A stretch of 32,432 nucleotides of DNA. It comes from JASBRS01 sp964496495. Lineage in GTDB: Bacteria > Deinococcota > Deinococci > Deinococcales > Trueperaceae. The DNA lies in contig CAZBZU010000039.1 in assembly GCA_964496495.1 (NCBI GenBank), forward strand, positions 1 to 32,432, read 5' to 3'. Position numbers and translations under genes: made by a program. This document shows positions 24,153 to 31,266 of the stretch, piece by piece (positions within the stretch are counted from its first letter, which is position 1; every line of letters starts with the position of its first letter). The notes below the pieces were generated by a model, which saw only the letters and a program-made list of their open reading frames with translations, did not search any database and was not told the DNA's origin.

Positions 24153-25033
24153 CGCGAGGAGCGCGGGTCGAGCACGTCGCGCAGGCCGTCGCCCAGCAAG
24201 TTGAAGCCGAGCACCGAGACCATGATGGCGAGGCCGGGGAAGATGCCCATCCAGGGCGCCTGCTGCAGGAACGAGCGACCCTCGGAGAGCATGCGCCCCC
24301 AGCTCGGCTCCGGAGGCTGCGTGCCCAGCCCGAAGAAGGAGAGCGCCGCCTCGGCAAGGATGGCGAACGCCAGACTCAGCGACGTCTGCACGATGATAGG
24401 CCCGAGCGAGTTGGGCAGCACCTGCCTGAGCATGATGCGCCAGGACCCTTGCCCCATGGCACGGGCCGCGGTGACGTACTCGCGGCCTCGCACGCTGATG
24501 ACGGCGCCGCGCGTCACGCGCGCGAAGATGGGGATGTAGACGATGGCGATCGCGACCATGGCGTTGCCGACGCCGCGACCGAGGATGGCCATGATGGTGA
24601 TGGCCAGGAGCACCGCCGGGAATGCGAAGAGGATGTCCATCACGCGCATGATCACCTCGTCGACCCAGCCCCCGAGGAAGCCGGCGGTCAACCCCAGCAG
24701 CACCCCGACGGTTCCCGAGATGCCCACCGCGATGAACGCCACCTTGAACGACACGGCCGCGCCGTAGAGCACGCGAGAGAAGACGTCGCGCCCGAAGTCG
24801 TCGGTGCCGAAGGGGTGCGTCAGGGACGGCGGAGCGAAGCGCGCCGCGAAGTTCATCCCGGTGGGGTCGAAGGGCGCCAGCCAGCGGCCGAAGACAGCCA
24901 CCACCGCCAGCGCCAGCACGATGATCCCGCCGGTGACGACCAGCGGGTGCCGCACGGCGCGGCGCCACAGGGAGCGGCGGGCTCCCTCGCTGCTGCGCTC
25001 GGTCCGGCCGGCGGTGGTGGCGCTGGCGCTCAT
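24149..25033 (-). CDS. Peptide/nickel-type ABC transporter permease, DppC-like
   Basis: Inner-membrane permease of 294 residues. The N-terminal domain ends with APFDPTGMNFAARFAPPSLT, and the motif HPFGTDDFGRDVFSRVLYGA is the hallmark of DppC/OppC proteins. The ATPase-contacting EAA loop reads EYVTAARAMGQGSWRIMLRQ, and the C-terminus has ALSFFGLGTQPPEPSWGRML and FNLLGDGLRDVLDPR. Start ATG 25033 has AGAGGG six bases upstream, 22 bases after dppB. It forms the channel with the DppB-like protein; the two ATPases normally encoded next (DppD, DppF) are absent and must come from elsewhere. The next gene downstream is instead the spermidine-synthase-like membrane protein, overlapping by four bases. 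Confidence 0.94.
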   Translation of the reverse strand: MSASATTAGRTERSSEGARRSLWRRAVRHPLVVTGGIIVLALAVVAVFGRWLAPFDPTGMNFAARFAPPSLTHPFGTDDFGRDVFSRVLYGAAVSFKVAFIAVGISGTVGVLLGLTAGFLGGWVDEVIMRVMDILFAFPAVLLAITIMAILGRGVGNAMVAIAIVYIPIFARVTRGAVISVRGREYVTAARAMGQGSWRIMLRQVLPNSLGPIIVQTSLSLAFAILAEAALSFFGLGTQPPEPSWGRMLSEGRSFLQQAPWMGIFPGLAIMVSVLGFNLLGDGLRDVLDPRSSR

Positions 25034-25055
25034 CGCGTCCCTCTCGCGTTCATCG

Positions 25056-26006
25056 TCACGCGTACTCCACGCTGGGGTCGAGCAGCACGTACGACAGGTC
25101 GGTCAGCAGGTTGATGACGGCGAACGAGGTTGCGAACAGCAGAACCGACGCCTGCAACACCGGGTAGTCGCGCTGCAGCGTGGCGTTCAGTGCCATCGAG
25201 CCGAGCCCCGGCCAGGCGAAGATGATCTCCACCACGACGATGGAGGAGAGCAGCGTGGCCATCTGCAGGCCGATGATGGTCACCACCGTGATGGCGGCGT
25301 TCCTCAGCACGTGCTTGCCGATCACCCGGCGGGCGCCCAGGCCCTTGGCGCGGGCCGTGCGCACGTAGTCGTTGCCGAGCACCTCCAGCATGGCAGAGCG
25401 CACGAAGCGCGCCATGATGGAGCCGCTGATGACGCCGGCGGTGGTCGCGGGCAGGATGATGTGCTTGAGGTAGGGCCAGAGACCGTCGGATATCGGGGCG
25501 TAGCCGGTCGAGGGCAGCCAGCGGAGGTACTGCGCGAACACCAGGATGAGCAGGATGCCGAGCCAGAAGTCCGGGATCGATACCCCGATCTGGCTCATCA
25601 CGGACACGCCCAGGTCGCGTGCGCCTCCGGGGCGCAAAGCGGAAATGATGCCACTCGGCAGGGCGATGAGCAGGCCGATCAACAGCGCGGCGAAGGCGAG
25701 CACCAGGGTGGCGGGAAGTCGGTGCCGCACCTGCTCGGAGATGGGCTTGCCGTTGATCAGGCTGTTGCCGAACTCGCCGTGCAGGACGATGCCGGACAGC
25801 CAGCTCCAGTACTGGACCGGCAGCGGACGGTCGAGGCCCATCTTGTGCTGCAGCGCTGCTACCGAGGCATCGGTTGCCTGCACGCCGAGCATCACGCGGG
25901 CGGGGCTGCCGGGGACGAGCGGGATGATCGCGAAGGTCAGGATCGACACCCCGAGAAGAACCAACAGTAGCGTCGCAAGGCGCTGGAGAAGATAGCGAAG
26001 GCTCAC
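25056..26006 (-). CDS. Peptide/nickel-type ABC transporter permease, DppB-like
   Basis: Inner-membrane permease of 316 residues. It begins RYLLQRLATLLLVLLGVSIL, contains FGNSLINGKPISEQVRHRLP, the EAA loop YVRTARAKGLGARRVIGKHV and the late VVVEIIFAWPGLGSMALNA, all typical of DppB/OppB. Start GTG 26006 has a GAGG about six bases upstream. It follows the binding-protein gene across an 83-base gap containing a strong hairpin, so it is probably expressed at a lower level than the binding protein. With the DppC-like partner it would import oligopeptides or a related cationic solute across the cytoplasmic membrane. Confidence 0.94.
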   Translation of the reverse strand: MSLRYLLQRLATLLLVLLGVSILTFAIIPLVPGSPARVMLGVQATDASVAALQHKMGLDRPLPVQYWSWLSGIVLHGEFGNSLINGKPISEQVRHRLPATLVLAFAALLIGLLIALPSGIISALRPGGARDLGVSVMSQIGVSIPDFWLGILLILVFAQYLRWLPSTGYAPISDGLWPYLKHIILPATTAGVISGSIMARFVRSAMLEVLGNDYVRTARAKGLGARRVIGKHVLRNAAITVVTIIGLQMATLLSSIVVVEIIFAWPGLGSMALNATLQRDYPVLQASVLLFATSFAVINLLTDLSYVLLDPSVEYA

Positions 26007-26040
26007 AGGTACCTCACGTCAAGATACGGGATACGAGGCG

Positions 26041-26068
26041 GTGGGAGGCGGACGAGGCCGCCTCCCAC
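26041..26068 (-). other. Strong 11-bp intercistronic hairpin
   Basis: GTGGGAGGCGG and CCGCCTCCCAC pair perfectly around a six-base loop (26052-26057), 21 bases after the binding-protein stop and before the permease gene. No T run follows. It probably protects the upstream message end and sets a high binding-protein to permease ratio. Confidence 0.7.
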
Positions 26069-26089
26069 GCAAGACTCACGGAATCGCGA

Positions 26090-27595
26090 TCACTTGTCGA
26101 GCCAGGTCTTCACGAAGTCGATGTTCTGGTCGGTGCGTGCGGCGTAGCCCTTGACGTAGCTCTGGTACGCCTGGATGTTGGCGGGGTTGTACAGGTAGAT
26201 GTACGGCGCATCGTCGACGATCAGCTTGTTGGCCTGTTGGTAGATCGCCTTCCGCTGATCGAACCCCTTCGCGGAGTTGCCCTGGTCCAGCAGCGCGTCG
26301 ACCTTGGGGTTGCTGTACCCGGTGAAGTTGAACACCTGGCCCGTGCGCTGCTGCGCGTAGAAGAAGTCGTACGGGTCGACCAGGCCGTTCCACGAGCACA
26401 CGTAGGTGTCGTAGTTGCCCTTGCCCTCTTCTTGCAGCCACTGTGCCCACTCGAGGTTCTTGATCGTCACCTTGATGCCGACCTGGCCCAGCTCCTGTTG
26501 GATGACCTGGGCGCCCCGGACGGACTCGGGGTACTGGGTGGTGGGCATGATCTGCATACGGAAGCCGTCCGGGTAGCCGGCCTCCGTGAGGAGCTGCTTG
26601 GCCTTGGCCGGGTCGTAGCTGTAGGGCGCGTAGTTGAACGCCCAAGCGCTCGAGCTGGGGATGGGATCCTGGGTGGGGACGCCGGTACCGAAGGTCATCG
26701 CGTCGGTGATGTCCTTGCGGTTGATGGCGTAGGAGATGGCCTGGCGCACCCGCACGTCGTCCAGCGGCTTGTGCTTGAGGTTGACGCCGATGTACCAGTA
26801 CGCGCCCGCGGTGGTCTTGTCCACCACGATGTTCGGGTCGTTCTGGAGCTGGCTGAGGCTCTGGGGCGGGACGCTGATGGCCCAGTCCACGTCGCCGGAG
26901 ATGAGGCTCGTCTGACGCACCGACTCGTCGGTGATGATCTTGATGTCGACCTCGTCGAGGTAGGGGAGGCCCTTCTGCCAGTAGTAGGGGTTCTTCTTGA
27001 GCACCACCTGGTTGCCCGGCTCGTAGTCCGCGATCATGAACGGGCCGGTACCGATCGGTTGGGTGTTGATGGTGCCGTTATCGACCGACTCCTTGGCGAT
27101 GATGCCGACCGACGCTTGTGCCGCGAGGTGGGCGGGCAGGGCGACCTCGGGCGTCTTGAGGTGGAACTCCACCGTGTAGGGGTCGGGTGCCGTGACCGTC
27201 TGCGTCGAGCCCAGGAGGTACTTCTGGCCCGAGCCCGTGGCGGGGTCGAGCATGCGCGTGTAGGTGTAGACCACGTCCTGCGCCGTCATCGGCCGTCCGT
27301 TGCTGAACTTGACGTCGTGGCGGAGGTGGAACGTCCAGGTCAGGCCGTCGGAGGAGACCTCCCAGCTGGTGGCGAGCGACGGGACCAGCTTGCCTTGCGG
27401 GTCCAGCGCGACCAGCTTGTCGACCACGTTCTCGAGCACCTCGAGGCTGGACCGTGCGCTGGCGATCTGCGGATCGAGGCCCACGGGGTCTTGGGCCCAT
27501 GCCGCGATCAGGGTGCCGCCGCTCTTCTGGGCGAAGCCCAGGCTGAGCGCGGCGAGCGTCGCGAACAGGGCGAGGATGAGCATCAGGCGTTTCAT
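26090..27595 (-). CDS. Extracytoplasmic peptide-binding protein (SBP family 5)
   Basis: Secreted binding protein of 501 residues for the adjacent peptide ABC permeases. The signal peptide is MKRLMLILALFATLAALSLG with likely cleavage near FAQ-KSGG; there is no lipobox cysteine, which suggests a soluble periplasmic protein. The mature part has the family 5 marks GLDPQIASARSSLEVLENVV, LVPSLATSWEVSSDGLTWTF, VKFSNGRPMTAQDVVYTYTR and GTGPFMIADYEPGNQVVLKK, then VRQAISYAINRKDI and AKQLLTEAGYPDGF. These match DppA/OppA-type proteins that bind peptides, opines or nickel complexes. ATG 27595 overlaps the stop of the Lrp-type regulator as ATGA, so regulator and transporter share a transcript. Confidence 0.95.
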   Translation of the reverse strand: MKRLMLILALFATLAALSLGFAQKSGGTLIAAWAQDPVGLDPQIASARSSLEVLENVVDKLVALDPQGKLVPSLATSWEVSSDGLTWTFHLRHDVKFSNGRPMTAQDVVYTYTRMLDPATGSGQKYLLGSTQTVTAPDPYTVEFHLKTPEVALPAHLAAQASVGIIAKESVDNGTINTQPIGTGPFMIADYEPGNQVVLKKNPYYWQKGLPYLDEVDIKIITDESVRQTSLISGDVDWAISVPPQSLSQLQNDPNIVVDKTTAGAYWYIGVNLKHKPLDDVRVRQAISYAINRKDITDAMTFGTGVPTQDPIPSSSAWAFNYAPYSYDPAKAKQLLTEAGYPDGFRMQIMPTTQYPESVRGAQVIQQELGQVGIKVTIKNLEWAQWLQEEGKGNYDTYVCSWNGLVDPYDFFYAQQRTGQVFNFTGYSNPKVDALLDQGNSAKGFDQRKAIYQQANKLIVDDAPYIYLYNPANIQAYQSYVKGYAARTDQNIDFVKTWLDK

Positions 27596-28110
27596 GCGTC
27601 GTCACTCCGTTTCGGTGTCGGTGGCGCGGCGTCGTCGGGCTCGGTCGGCAACGGCCAGTCCCAGACGCTCTTCTTGATCTTCACCACGTGGATCGTCTCG
27701 CTCTCGTAGACTCCCTCCCTCCCCAGCTCTTGCTGGATGAACGTGTGGACGTCCTCGACCGAGGCGTGCAGCGACTCGATGACGAGGTTGCGGCTGCCCA
27801 CCCCGATCGCCAGGTAGCGGACAGCCTCGTTCGTCGCGAGGGCGTCGGTGACCTCCTCGAGGGCCCCGGGCCGCACGCTGGCGTAGGTGGTGGCGACGAT
27901 GGGGACGCCCAGCTTGAGCGGGTCGCTGATGGCGAGGATGCGCATCCAGCCGGACTCCAGCAGCTTGCCGGCGCGCTTCCGGACCATCGACTCGGACACG
28001 CCGAGCCGGCGGGCGATCTCGCGGTAGGGCATGCGGCCGTCGGTCCGCAACAGATCGACGATCTGCTGGTCGACGCGATCGAGCTGGTGGTACGTACCGA
28101 GCTTCATCAT
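27592..28110 (-). CDS. Lrp/AsnC family transcriptional regulator
   Basis: Amino-acid-responsive regulator of 172 residues. The winged helix-turn-helix reads QLDRVDQQIVDLLRTDGRMP and YREIARRLGVSESMVRKRAG, and the C-terminal RAM ligand domain includes VPIVATTYASVRPGALEEV, IGVGSRNLVIESLHAS and IHVVKIKKSVWDW. A tail of about 18 residues rich in P and D extends beyond the usual 150-160. Start ATG 28110 (or the adjacent ATG 28107) has no strong ribosome site; the frame extends to GTG 28161, but that part looks non-coding. A good promoter with inverted repeats lies 75-125 bases upstream. It overlaps the binding-protein gene, so it likely controls itself and the transporter in response to an imported or released amino acid. 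Confidence 0.9.
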   Translation of the reverse strand: MMKLGTYHQLDRVDQQIVDLLRTDGRMPYREIARRLGVSESMVRKRAGKLLESGWMRILAISDPLKLGVPIVATTYASVRPGALEEVTDALATNEAVRYLAIGVGSRNLVIESLHASVEDVHTFIQQELGREGVYESETIHVVKIKKSVWDWPLPTEPDDAAPPTPKRSDDA

Positions 28111-28186
28111 GACGCGCTGGTGCGGGACCGGGCCGCCTCCCGCGGGGCACACATGTCTCACGCCTGGATGTGGTTACAGACACCTC

Positions 28187-28216
28187 ACTATAGGAGCAAT
28201 GCGTCACGCAAGTCAA
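28187..28216 (-). promoter_or_regulatory. Promoter of the Lrp-transporter operon
   Basis: On the minus strand TTGACT (28211-28216), 18-base spacer, TATAGT (28187-28192). Both hexamers match the sigma-70 consensus at five of six positions, making this the best promoter in the window. Expected transcript start near 28180. Confidence 0.72.
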
Positions 28217-28233
28217 CAAAATGGACGCAATGC
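28196..28233. promoter_or_regulatory. Inverted repeats at the Lrp promoter, likely autoregulatory sites
   Basis: TGCGT-c-ACGCA (28200-28210) is a perfect 11-bp palindrome filling the spacer between -35 and -10. GCAATGCGTC (28196-28205) also pairs with GACGCAATGC (28224-28233), nine of ten bases inverted, on the far side of the -35. The sites would be occupied by the regulator encoded next, by analogy with other Lrp/AsnC genes. Confidence 0.5.
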
Positions 28234-28273
28234 GGCCAATGGCGCGCGTGAGCGGGCGTAATCCCCTGCCCGG

Positions 28274-28290
28274 CGGCGCCGAAGGCGCCG
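28274..28290 (-). terminator. GC hairpin directly after the racemase stop
   Basis: CGGCGCC-gaa-GGCGCCG (plus-strand reading) gives a 7-bp stem with a three-base loop immediately beyond the racemase stop. A T run is lacking, so it is at best a partial terminator separating the racemase from the Lrp promoter. Confidence 0.4.
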
Positions 28291-28291
28291 G

Positions 28292-29032
28292 CTAGCGAGG
28301 GGAGGGCAGCGGCCGCCGGCCCAGCGCGATCGCCACGGTGGCCGCCACCAGCGCGTCGGTCGACGCGACCAGCGGCATGCCCGGACACACGGCGTCGAGC
28401 GCGCTCTCATCGAGGACGAGCGGCACCTCGGTGCAGCCGGCGACCAGCGCCCCGGCCCCGGCGGCACGCAGCTCGCGCGCCAGCTGCAGCACGCCGGCGC
28501 GCACCGTCGCCCCCTTGTCGCCGGCCTTGATGGCGTACATGTGCGCCATGAAGCGCTCGCGGGCCTCGCCCTCGGGCGCCAGCGCTCGCACCCCGCGTGC
28601 CGCGAAGGCACGCTGGTAGAGCTCGGCGTCGAGGGCGCCCTCGGCGGCCAGCAGCCCCACCCGTTCCGCTCCCGGGGCGCGCCGCAGGGTCGCCGCCACG
28701 GTCTCCTCGACGATGCTCACCAGGGGGACGGCGACCGCGTCCTCGATGGCGTCCTGGAACGCGTGCGCGGCATTGCAGGTCATCACCAGGAAGTCCGCCC
28801 CGGCCGCCTCCAGCCGCCGCGCCATGGCCGCGAGCCGGGGCGCCGGCGAGGGGCCGCGCCCGGCGACCGCGTCGTTGCGGTCGGGCACCTCAGGGTCGTT
28901 GTCGATGATGAGGTGGAGGTGCTCCTGGTCGCGCTCCGCCGGGGTCGCAGCCAGGACCTTGGCGAAGAAGTCGAGGGTGGCCTCGGGCCCCAGACCCCCG
29001 ATCACGCCCACGGTGCGCCGAGGGCGGCTCAT
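28292..29032 (-). CDS. Aspartate/glutamate-type racemase
   Basis: Cofactor-independent amino acid racemase of 246 residues in the Asp/Glu/hydantoin racemase superfamily. The start TVGVIGGLGPEATLDFF is typical of the aspartate racemase branch (YgeA/RacX-like). The two catalytic cysteines are present: C86 in MTCNAAHAF and C200 in AGCTEVPLVL. It would interconvert L and D forms of an acidic or other amino acid by two-base proton transfer; specificity cannot be predicted, and broad-specificity homologues exist. ATG 29032 overlaps the stop of the PLP-dependent gene upstream as ATGA, so racemase and desulfhydrase-like enzyme are co-translated, pointing to D-amino-acid metabolism. Confidence 0.9.
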   Translation of the reverse strand: MSRPRRTVGVIGGLGPEATLDFFAKVLAATPAERDQEHLHLIIDNDPEVPDRNDAVAGRGPSPAPRLAAMARRLEAAGADFLVMTCNAAHAFQDAIEDAVAVPLVSIVEETVAATLRRAPGAERVGLLAAEGALDAELYQRAFAARGVRALAPEGEARERFMAHMYAIKAGDKGATVRAGVLQLARELRAAGAGALVAGCTEVPLVLDESALDAVCPGMPLVASTDALVAATVAIALGRRPLPSPR

Positions 29033-30027
29033 CCCAGCAGCGTGTCCTGGTAGGCGTAGAGGGCGGGCGAGCCGCCGGTGTGCAGGAATAGGACGTTGTC
29101 GTCCCTCGCGAAGCGGCCGCGCCGCACCAGGTCGATGAGGCCTGCGGCCGCCTTGCCGGTGTACACCGGGTCCAGCAGGATGCCCTCCAGCGAGGCGAAC
29201 AGCCTCACCGCCTCGACCATGTCATCGGTGGGCAAGGAGTAGCCGGGTCCGACGTAGTCGTCGAGCACGGTGACGGCTGCGGCCGGCACCTGGGTGGCCG
29301 CGCCGGCCAGCTCGGCGGTGTCGCGGGCGAGGGCCAGGATGCGCGTTTCCTGCGCCGCCCTCTCGGCCCGCACGGAGATGCCGGTGATGGGGATGCCGGC
29401 GCTGGCGCCCCAGGTGCCCGCGACCAGCCCGGCATGGGTCCCACCGCTGCCGCTGGCGGCGACGATGTGGTCGAGGCGGAGTCCCATGTCGAAGGTCTGC
29501 GCCAGCAGCTCCTCGGCGCAGGCCACGTAGCCGAGCGCCCCCAACGGGGTGGAGCCGCCGCCGGGGATGACGTAGGCCTCGCGCCCATCGGCCGCGAGTG
29601 CGTCCGACTCGGCCCGCATGGCCGCCATCAGGTCGGTTCCGGCGTCCACGACCGTGATCTTCTCCACCCCCAGGAGGCGATAGAGGAAGTTGTTGCCGCT
29701 CGCCTCCGGATCGTAGCTTCCGGGCACGCGCTGCTCGAGCACCAGCCGGCACTGGAGCCCCTCGTGGACCGCTGCGCCCAGCGTCAGGCGGCAGTGGTTC
29801 GACTGAACGGCACCCGTGGTGATGAGCGTGTCCGCGCCGCGGGCCAACGCCTCGGCGACCAGGAACTCCAGCTTCCGCGTCTTGTTGCCGCCGGCGGCGA
29901 GACCGAGCTGGTCGTCACGCTTGATGTAGAGGTTCGGCCCCCCGAGGTGCGCGCTCAGGCGACGGAGCGGCTCGATGGCGGTGGCGGTGGGCGTGTAGCG
30001 GCGACGCGGGAATCGCGCCAGGTGCAT
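29029..30027 (-). CDS. D-cysteine desulfhydrase/ACC deaminase family PLP enzyme
   Basis: Pyridoxal-phosphate enzyme of 332 residues, fold type II. Key stretches are LYIKRDDQLGLAAGGNKTRK with the cofactor lysine K49, TTGAVQSNHCRLTLGAAV (70-87) whose serine and asparagine contact the substrate carboxylate, IVAASGSGGTHAGLVAGTWG, and DPVYTGKAAAGLIDLV near the end. Length and motifs fit D-cysteine desulfhydrase (DcyD), which yields pyruvate, ammonia and sulfide; close relatives include ACC deaminase and L-cysteate sulfo-lyase (CuyA), so the exact substrate is open. Start ATG 30027 has a strong GGAGGGAG site; the longer frame upstream is antisense to deoC and not coding. The 104 bases before it contain a TATGAT box. 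Confidence 0.88.
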   Translation of the reverse strand: MHLARFPRRRYTPTATAIEPLRRLSAHLGGPNLYIKRDDQLGLAAGGNKTRKLEFLVAEALARGADTLITTGAVQSNHCRLTLGAAVHEGLQCRLVLEQRVPGSYDPEASGNNFLYRLLGVEKITVVDAGTDLMAAMRAESDALAADGREAYVIPGGGSTPLGALGYVACAEELLAQTFDMGLRLDHIVAASGSGGTHAGLVAGTWGASAGIPITGISVRAERAAQETRILALARDTAELAGAATQVPAAAVTVLDDYVGPGYSLPTDDMVEAVRLFASLEGILLDPVYTGKAAAGLIDLVRRGRFARDDNVLFLHTGGSPALYAYQDTLLG

Positions 30028-30138
30028 GGTGACTCCCTCCGGCGGGCTCCCTCGCCGCGGCCCGGCTGTGGCGCGTCGAGTGCGGTTCCACGCGGGTGAA
30101 CCGGCGCGGGACTCGAGTGGAGCCCGACGAGCGGACCC

Positions 30139-30144
30139 ATCATA
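30139..30144 (-). promoter_or_regulatory. Candidate -10 box for the desulfhydrase-racemase operon
   Basis: TATGAT on the minus strand, predicting a start near 30132 and a leader of about 105 bases. No convincing -35 hexamer is present. Confidence 0.4.
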
Positions 30145-30223
30145 CCGATGCTCCCGCCGCGGCGCGCGAGTAACAGACGTGACAGCAGGGGCGGCGCCGC
30201 CGGCCGGCGAGGCGCCCGGCATG

Positions 30224-30229
30224 TATGCT
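30224..30229 (+). promoter_or_regulatory. Candidate -10 box for deoC
   Basis: TATGCT about 45 bases before ATG 30274, giving a short leader with GGGAG (30262-30266). No clear -35. Together with the divergent box at 30139-30144 it accounts for the 246-base gap 30028-30273, where I see nothing else. Confidence 0.4.
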
Positions 30230-30273
30230 GGACCCGTGCACGGGACGCGTTTTCCCGTGCCGGGAGCGACGGT

Positions 30274-31266
30274 ATGGACATCCGAGAGGACGTGCTGGGC
30301 GCGGCGCCGTACGAGGGGTCGGAGCGTAACTCGGGGACGGCGTTGGAGCTCGACTGGGTGCGGCAGGCGCACGTCAACCGCAGCGCGGTGGAGCGCCGGG
30401 CGGCGACGTTGCCGGCGCGGCGCAGCGTCAAGAAGCAGTGGCAGCTGGCCTGGCTGCTCAAGGCGGTCACGCTGATCGACCTCACCACGCTGTCCGGCGA
30501 CGACACTCCCGGGCGCGTGCGGCGGCTGTGCGCCAAGGCGCTGCAGCCGGTACGCGCGGATCTGCTGGCCCGTCTCGGCATGGCTGACCAGGGCCTCACC
30601 ACCGCCGCCGTGTGCGTCTACCACGACATGGTGCCGGTGGCGGTGGATGCGCTGCAAGGCAGCGGCGTGCCGGTGGCGGCGGTGTCGGCCGGCTTTCCCG
30701 CGGGCCTCTCGCCCTTCGAGACACGCCTCGAGGAGGTGGGGCGCAGCGTCCGCGCCGGCGCCGCCGAGATCGACATCGTCATCTCCCGCCGGCACGTGCT
30801 GACCGGCGACTGGCAGGCGCTCTACGACGAGGTGCGCGCTTTCCGCGACGCCGCCGGCGAGGCCCACCTCAAAGCCATCCTGGCGACCGGCGAGCTGGGC
30901 ACGCTGCGCAACGTCTACCGCGCCAGCCTGGTGGCGATGATGGCGGGTGCCGACTTCATCAAGACCTCGACCGGCAAGGAGAGCGTGAACGCCACGCTGC
31001 CGGTGGGGTTGGTCATGGCGCGCGCCATCCGCGCCTACCTCGAGCGCACCGGCAGGCGCGTGGGCTTCAAGCCGGCCGGGGGCGTGCGCACGGCCAAGGA
31101 GGCACTGACCTGGCTGGCGCTCATGAAGGAGGAGCTGGGGCGGCCGTGGCTCGAGCCCGCGCTCTTCCGTATCGGGGCCAGCTCGCTGCTGGCCGACATC
31201 GAGCGCCAGGTCGAGCACGGCGTCACGGGCCGCTACTCCGCCGGCTTCCGGCACCCGGCGGGCTGA
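30274..31266 (+). CDS. deoC: Deoxyribose-phosphate aldolase
   Basis: Class I aldolase of 330 residues that splits 2-deoxyribose 5-phosphate into acetaldehyde and glyceraldehyde 3-phosphate, the last step of deoxynucleoside catabolism. The Schiff-base lysine is K230 in DFIKTSTGKESVNATLPVGL, the second active-site lysine is K266 in GFKPAGGVRT, and D167 lies in AAEIDIVI. It belongs to the longer group (about 330 residues) that carries an extra N-terminal segment of about 60 residues. Start ATG 30274 has GGGAG seven bases upstream. It overlaps the acetyltransferase by one base and is followed two genes later by an aldehyde dehydrogenase that could oxidise the acetaldehyde. Confidence 0.95.
   Translation: MDIREDVLGAAPYEGSERNSGTALELDWVRQAHVNRSAVERRAATLPARRSVKKQWQLAWLLKAVTLIDLTTLSGDDTPGRVRRLCAKALQPVRADLLARLGMADQGLTTAAVCVYHDMVPVAVDALQGSGVPVAAVSAGFPAGLSPFETRLEEVGRSVRAGAAEIDIVISRRHVLTGDWQALYDEVRAFRDAAGEAHLKAILATGELGTLRNVYRASLVAMMAGADFIKTSTGKESVNATLPVGLVMARAIRAYLERTGRRVGFKPAGGVRTAKEALTWLALMKEELGRPWLEPALFRIGASSLLADIERQVEHGVTGRYSAGFRHPAG

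Noticed and set aside
21762..24539. Plus-strand open frame of 925 codons opposite the spermidine-synthase-like gene
   Set aside because: Q-, G- and R-rich repeats with no motif; the minus strand has clear membrane helices and a nucleotide-binding-type loop.
24153..24968. Long N-terminal extension of the spermidine-synthase-like frame
   Set aside because: It lies out of frame inside the dppC-like gene, whose own frame carries all permease motifs.
30028..31254. Long N-terminal extension of the desulfhydrase-like frame
   Set aside because: It runs antisense through deoC. ATG 30027 has a strong ribosome site and matches the family N-terminus.
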